A stretch of 64,000 nucleotides of DNA from Bartonella sp. WD16.2 (GTDB lineage: Bacteria; Pseudomonadota; Alphaproteobacteria; Rhizobiales; Rhizobiaceae): NCBI RefSeq assembly GCF_002022505.1, contig NZ_CP019781.1, positions 1,313,501-1,377,500 of the forward strand, written 5' to 3'. The notes below the pieces were generated by a model. The model worked only from the letters and a program-made list of their open reading frames with translations, was not told the origin of the DNA and did not search any database. The stretch's first letter is position 1. Every line of letters starts with the position of its first letter. This document shows, piece after piece, positions 59,925 through 64,000 of this stretch. The translations under genes and the position numbers were made by a program.

Positions 59925-60449
59925 ATGATCAAAAAACAAGTTCCCAACGTAACTTTCCACACACGTGTACGGGATGAATCAGTCGGCGGGGATAATCCTT
60001 ATCGGTGGCAAGATGTCAATAGTGACACTTACTTTAAAGGGAAACGGGTTATTCTTTTTTCTCTCCCCGGAGCATTTACACCCACTTGTTCAACCTTTCA
60101 GCTTCCTGACTTTGAAAAACTTTATGACGAATTTAAAAAAGTCGGCATTGATGAAATTTACTGCCTCTCCGTCAATGATTCCTTTGTCATGAACGCCTGG
60201 GGTCAAAAGCAAGGTATTAAAAACGTGAAATTGATCCCTGATGGCTCCGGTGAATTTACCCGTAAAATGGGAATGCTGGTTTCTAAAGACAATCTCGGCT
60301 TTGGAATGCGTTCATGGCGTTATGCAGCGGTCATTAATGATGGAGTTATTGAACAGTGGTTTGAAGAAAAAGGCTATTCAGATAATTGCCAAACAGATCC
60401 ATATGAAGTCTCATCACCTCAACATATCTTAAAAACACTTCAAGACTAA
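59925..60449 (+). CDS. Peroxiredoxin (Prx5-type, thioredoxin fold)
   Basis: 174 aa from the ATG at 59925 behind AGGAG (59913-59917); upstream in-frame codons are not conserved-looking. The peroxidatic Cys55 is in LPGAFTPTCSTFQLPDF. A further motif is EIYCLSVNDSFVMNAWG. It detoxifies peroxides, probably with glutaredoxin or glutathione as reductant in this subfamily. A terminator follows. Confidence 0.93.
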   Translation: MIKKQVPNVTFHTRVRDESVGGDNPYRWQDVNSDTYFKGKRVILFSLPGAFTPTCSTFQLPDFEKLYDEFKKVGIDEIYCLSVNDSFVMNAWGQKQGIKNVKLIPDGSGEFTRKMGMLVSKDNLGFGMRSWRYAAVINDGVIEQWFEEKGYSDNCQTDPYEVSSPQHILKTLQD

Positions 60450-60505
60450 GTGTTAAACAAAGAGCACTTCTTTAAAGAAGATCACATTTTTTAAAATGGC
60501 ACATT

Positions 60506-60553
60506 AAAACAGCACAAACCGCCTTTAAGGAATTTGTGCTGTTTTTGTTTTTT
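60506..60553 (+). terminator. Rho-independent terminator after the peroxiredoxin
   Basis: A 13-bp stem (60506-60518 with 60533-60545), a 14-base loop and then a T-rich run. It also lies near the end of hisS, so it could act in both directions. Confidence 0.9.
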
Positions 60554-60590
60554 TGCAAACCTCTATGCAATCTTTAAAAAGAAAAAACAT

Positions 60591-62078
60591 CTACCTTTTT
60601 TGTTTTTCCAAAATATCCTGCACTGCTTGAACCAATTGATTTTCCTCAACGGTTATTTGCGCTGGGCGACTTTCACGCCATGTTTGATTATCTTCAATTT
60701 CATTGGCTAAACGCGCACCTTCCACCAAATCTTTAATCTGAACTTCCCCGTACTGGCGTTCTTGTGACCCTTGAATCACCACACAAGGTGCACGGCGCCG
60801 ATCCGCATATTTCATTTGTGCCTTAATACCCGACTCCCCTAAATATACTTCAGAGCGAATACCTGCATTGCGCAATTGCTTCACCATATTCTGATAACGT
60901 GCAACACTGCCTGGTTCTTGATCCATCATCAACACCACAACCGGACCTGTCTCCTCCTTTACAGACAATTTTCCACTGCTTTGCAAAACTGCCATTAAGC
61001 GTGATAAACCAATTGAAAAACCCGTTGCGGGAACATTGTCATTACGAAAACGTGCAATCAACCCATCATAGCGCCCACCCCCACCAATAGATCCCCAAAA
61101 AGCTTTTCGCCCATCATCATTGATAATATCAAAAAGCACTTCAGCTTCAAAAATAGGCCCCGTATAATAGTCCAACCCTCGTACAACCGACAAATCAATC
61201 TTTATGCATTTCTGATAACCATTGACAGCAAAAATTTCCCACATTTCCTCAAGTTCTCGAATCCCTTCAAGCCCATGAGCATAATGACCAACCATTGTTT
61301 TGAGAAACGCCACTACTCCCTCTGAAGTTTCATGCCGCACAGACAGAAAAGCAAGGATATAATCAATATCTAGTTTTTTTAACCCCGCACCTTTTGTAAA
61401 GTCACCGCTTTCATCCAAACGACCCTCCCCTAACAGAAAACGAACTCCTTCAAAATCAAGTCGCTCAAACTTATCCATAGCCCTCAAAACAGTTAAACGT
61501 TTGTCAGCTTGTTCATCTCCCTCCAAACCAATATTTTCCAAAACAGCATCCAAAATTTTCCGATTACTCAGACGAATGACATACTCATCACGCTTAAACC
61601 CTAATTTTTCTAAACTATCTACTGCCATCATGCAGACTTCTGCATCAGCAGCCACTGTTGATGCCCCCACAATATCAGCATCCAATTGCATAAATTGACG
61701 AAAGCGCCCTGGTCCTGGCTTTTCATTACGAAAAACAGGTCCAATACGACAACTGCGATAAGGTTTTGGTAAAATTTCAAAATTCTCAGCAACATAGCGA
61801 GCAAGAGGAGCTGTGAGATCATAACGCAAAGACATCCATTGTTCATCATCATCTTGTAAAGAAAAAACACCTGCATTTGGGCGATCTACATCAGGCAAAA
61901 ACTTTCCAAGAGCATCTGTATATTCAAAAATCGGTGTTTCAAGTGCTTCAAAACCGTAAAGCTCATAAACTTCACGAATCCGAGTAATCATTTCTTCAAG
62001 CGTCTGTAACCCTAGACCTGTGTAATCAACAAAACCCCGTGGTAAACGCGCTTTAGTTTTTTTTTGTTTTGTAGACAT
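60591..62078 (-). CDS. hisS: Histidyl-tRNA synthetase
   Basis: 495 aa class II synthetase. Motif 2 is [20 protein letters not shown], the histidine signatures are [13 protein letters not shown], and [10 protein letters not shown] with the [11 protein letters not shown] motif 3 are intact. It has a C-terminal anticodon-binding domain. The longer alphaproteobacterial form is expected at this size. Confidence 0.96.
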   Translation of the reverse strand: MSTKQKKTKARLPRGFVDYTGLGLQTLEEMITRIREVYELYGFEALETPIFEYTDALGKFLPDVDRPNAGVFSLQDDDEQWMSLRYDLTAPLARYVAENFEILPKPYRSCRIGPVFRNEKPGPGRFRQFMQLDADIVGASTVAADAEVCMMAVDSLEKLGFKRDEYVIRLSNRKILDAVLENIGLEGDEQADKRLTVLRAMDKFERLDFEGVRFLLGEGRLDESGDFTKGAGLKKLDIDYILAFLSVRHETSEGVVAFLKTMVGHYAHGLEGIRELEEMWEIFAVNGYQKCIKIDLSVVRGLDYYTGPIFEAEVLFDIINDDGRKAFWGSIGGGGRYDGLIARFRNDNVPATGFSIGLSRLMAVLQSSGKLSVKEETGPVVVLMMDQEPGSVARYQNMVKQLRNAGIRSEVYLGESGIKAQMKYADRRRAPCVVIQGSQERQYGEVQIKDLVEGARLANEIEDNQTWRESRPAQITVEENQLVQAVQDILEKQKR

Positions 62079-62903
62079 GATATTTCTCTATTCAGCAATG
62101 TATGTTTACGCATAACTCTGTGTTTTTGCGAACGGTCATGTCTAGCTTATCGAAATGAATGCCGCAATAATTTTATAACCTGTTGTTATAGACAACGATC
62201 TGATTTTAACCTTACAAAAGAATATGCCCCATTATCATCAGCTTCTGTCCGCACACCAAAGCATCACCCAACATGTCCAAGGTTTGATTGAACTGTCTCT
62301 CATTTATTGCCTCTTTATATTCACGCATAACCTCATGTTCGCGGAATAAGATAGCTATTGTATTAAAATAAACGTTGCAGTAATTTTATACTGTCTTGTG
62401 GTGGATACACACCATCACCCCTTTTTATATTACCTGCCAATTATGCTGCCATCACTTTGCTATCATGTTGCTTTTCCTAACAAGCAGGCACTATCAAATC
62501 GATTTCACTTCATCAAAGACTTCCTAGATTTGTAGCAAAACTTCAAACGATAGATGTTTAACAGTGCCTTACTACCGTTTTAAGAAATTCTTTTTACCTT
62601 AAGAAACCTTTTCTACATCAATGCACAAAGAGAAGATGCACCATTTTAACAAAATTAAAAATGTTCTAAAGTGATAAAAATCTGGTAAAAAACAACGCAA
62701 AATTAAATAAAACCCGCCTTTTCTCAAGAAAACAAATCGTACCAGACTTTTTTAATCAACATTGACAGCCATTCAAAAAACGCTATTCATCGTATAAAAA
62801 CGTCCTTTTCTTAACCAAGAAAACACATATTCTCCCTATCTTAAAAGATGCGTTTGGCAATGTATGAGATGAAGTATCGTCTTTAAAATACTTAAGGAAT
62901 AAA
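62079..62903. other. Intergenic region between hisS and gpsA
   Basis: About 825 bases between divergent genes. No gene is supported; apparent frames are short and lack ribosome-binding sites. It must hold both promoters. Confidence 0.5.
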
Positions 62904-63839
62904 ATGAAGATAACAATTTTTGGCGGTGGAATTTGGGGAAGAGCTCTTGCATTTGCTTTTGCACATAAAAATGAAGTCCGAATTGTTTCAAGACGTGATA
63001 TCACCTCTGCACTAGAGCCTTTAAACAAAATATTGAGTCACAATTCTCATTCAATCATTTCACAATGTTCTTTAGACGAGAGTTTAGATTCTACACTTTT
63101 TGTCATTGCTATTAGTGTTCAAGCTTTAAGAGAATGGTTTGCTTACACATGCTTGAAAAAAGATTCAAAAATACTCATCACAAGCAAGGGAATTGAAGAA
63201 GATAGTGGAGCATTTGTCAGTCAAATTGCCAAAGATTTTATTGCTCCAGAAAATCTTTGTTTTTTAGCAGGTCCAAGCTTTGCTAAAGAAATCATTCTCT
63301 CTCTCCCATGTGCCTTAACTATTCATTCGCATAATTCCACCCTTGCTCAAGAATTTGCAAACAGAATGCCTGACTTTATCAAACCCTATATTGAAAATGA
63401 CATCATTGGTGGAGAAGTGGCAAGTGCATATAAAAATGTCATTGCCATAGCGGCTGGAATTTGTGACGGACTGCAATTAGGTCAGAATGCTAAAGCATCT
63501 CTCCTATCGCGTGGACTTGTAGAAATGTATCAATTTGCAGAACATTTTGGTGCAAAAATGCAAACTTTCTTAGGGTTGTCTGGTGCAGGTGACCTGTTCT
63601 TAACAGCAAATTCCCTTCTTTCTAGAAATTATCGTGTTGGATTAGGATTAGCGCAAAACAAACCTTTGCAAAACATTTTAAGCGAGCTAGGCGAAGTAGC
63701 CGAAGGCATTAAAACTTCTAACGCAATTACTCAAATTGCTCAAAGAGAAGGAATTTACGCACCTATCGCTACAGAAGTTCAAAAAATCATTCAAGGTAAA
63801 AACCCTTTAGAAAGCATCAGCACTTTGATGAAAAGGTAA
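62904..63839 (+). CDS. gpsA: Glycerol-3-phosphate dehydrogenase [NAD(P)+]
   Basis: 311 aa. The N-terminal Rossmann motif is [11 protein letters not shown] (family usual GAGAWGTALA). The [17 protein letters not shown], catalytic [16 protein letters not shown] and SGAGDLFLT motifs are intact. It makes sn-glycerol 3-phosphate for phospholipid synthesis. An AAGGAAT ribosome-binding site precedes the start. Confidence 0.95.
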   Translation: MKITIFGGGIWGRALAFAFAHKNEVRIVSRRDITSALEPLNKILSHNSHSIISQCSLDESLDSTLFVIAISVQALREWFAYTCLKKDSKILITSKGIEEDSGAFVSQIAKDFIAPENLCFLAGPSFAKEIILSLPCALTIHSHNSTLAQEFANRMPDFIKPYIENDIIGGEVASAYKNVIAIAAGICDGLQLGQNAKASLLSRGLVEMYQFAEHFGAKMQTFLGLSGAGDLFLTANSLLSRNYRVGLGLAQNKPLQNILSELGEVAEGIKTSNAITQIAQREGIYAPIATEVQKIIQGKNPLESISTLMKR

Positions 63840-63880
63840 CTTGAAAATAAAATTCCAATAAAGAAATTATTATTCAATAA

Positions 63881-64000
63881 GCCATTGCCTTCCTTAATCC
63901 TGAACATTTGCGAGGTGTTTATGAAGAGAGTTTAGATGATATAGAATCTGTTATCACCGCTTTGATGCATAATCCTTCAGGCTATTCTGTTTATCTTAAG
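63881..64000 (+). other. Open protein-like frame running off the window
   Basis: The frame reads AFLNPEHLRGVYEESLDDIE and onwards to the window edge. It looks like coding sequence but has no ATG; a TTG lies at about 63908. It may be the start of the next gene or a remnant. I do not recognise it. Confidence 0.3.

Noticed and set aside
62079..62903. Several short frames between hisS and gpsA
   Set aside because: None has a ribosome-binding site, a conserved motif or coding-like composition.

Overview
The window looks like a chromosomal segment of a flagellated Bartonella (Alphaproteobacteria, Hyphomicrobiales). It is AT-rich. Its flagellar genes follow the rhizobial order (flgB-flgC-fliE-flgG-flgA-flgI-motE-flgH-fliL-fliP). 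It carries three Bartonella-type autotransporters, and its housekeeping genes are alphaproteobacterial in type. The species cannot be settled from the sequence alone.

Layout. (1) 1-3398, minus strand: motB (cut by the window edge), a FliH-like gene and fliF. (2) 3852-12455, plus strand: three autotransporter genes set inside the flagellar locus; the second and third share a nearly identical barrel-coding segment. (3) 12564-23162, minus strand: flagellin, fliP, fliL, flgH, motE, flgI, flgA, flgG, fliE, flgC, flgB, fliI, flgF, then a DUF1217 flagellar gene to 24002. (4) 24279-29880, plus strand: motA, fliM, a small membrane gene, fliN, fliG, flhB and an unknown gene. (5) 30207-35432, minus strand: a secreted unknown, FlgN-like, FlgJ/CheL-like, FliJ-like, fliR and flhA. 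flhA is split by a one-base deletion in a G tract. (6) 35.8-38.9 kb: small genes, a BLH-type phosphatase, ribF and a HAD phosphatase.

(7) 39.0-49.2 kb is an eroded mobile or conjugative island: virB3, a frameshifted virB2, remnants, five tandem EexN-type entry-exclusion lipoproteins, two decayed tandem virB6-like genes, an XRE regulator beside a ~255 bp direct repeat, a broken higBA pair, and an intact MazF-like/DUF3018 toxin-antitoxin pair with a strong palindrome in front. No virB4, virB8-virB11 or coupling-protein gene is visible.

(8) 49.9-63.8 kb is housekeeping: murJ (split by a one-base deletion in a T tract), trpS, a NifU/Nfu scaffold gene, groEL-groES under a CIRCE element, fumC, pgm, a peroxiredoxin, hisS and gpsA.

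How the genes work together. The flagellar blocks encode most of the basal body, rod, P and L rings, C-ring, motor and export gate. fliQ, flgD, flgE, flgK, flgL and all che genes are absent from this window. The autotransporters are surface or secreted factors sharing the locus with motility genes. The most interesting novel candidate is the orphan EexN array: exclusion lipoproteins kept open while the conjugation genes around them decay. Several genes, including flhA and the normally essential murJ, are broken only by single-base changes in homopolymers, so read-level checking is needed before calling them biological.
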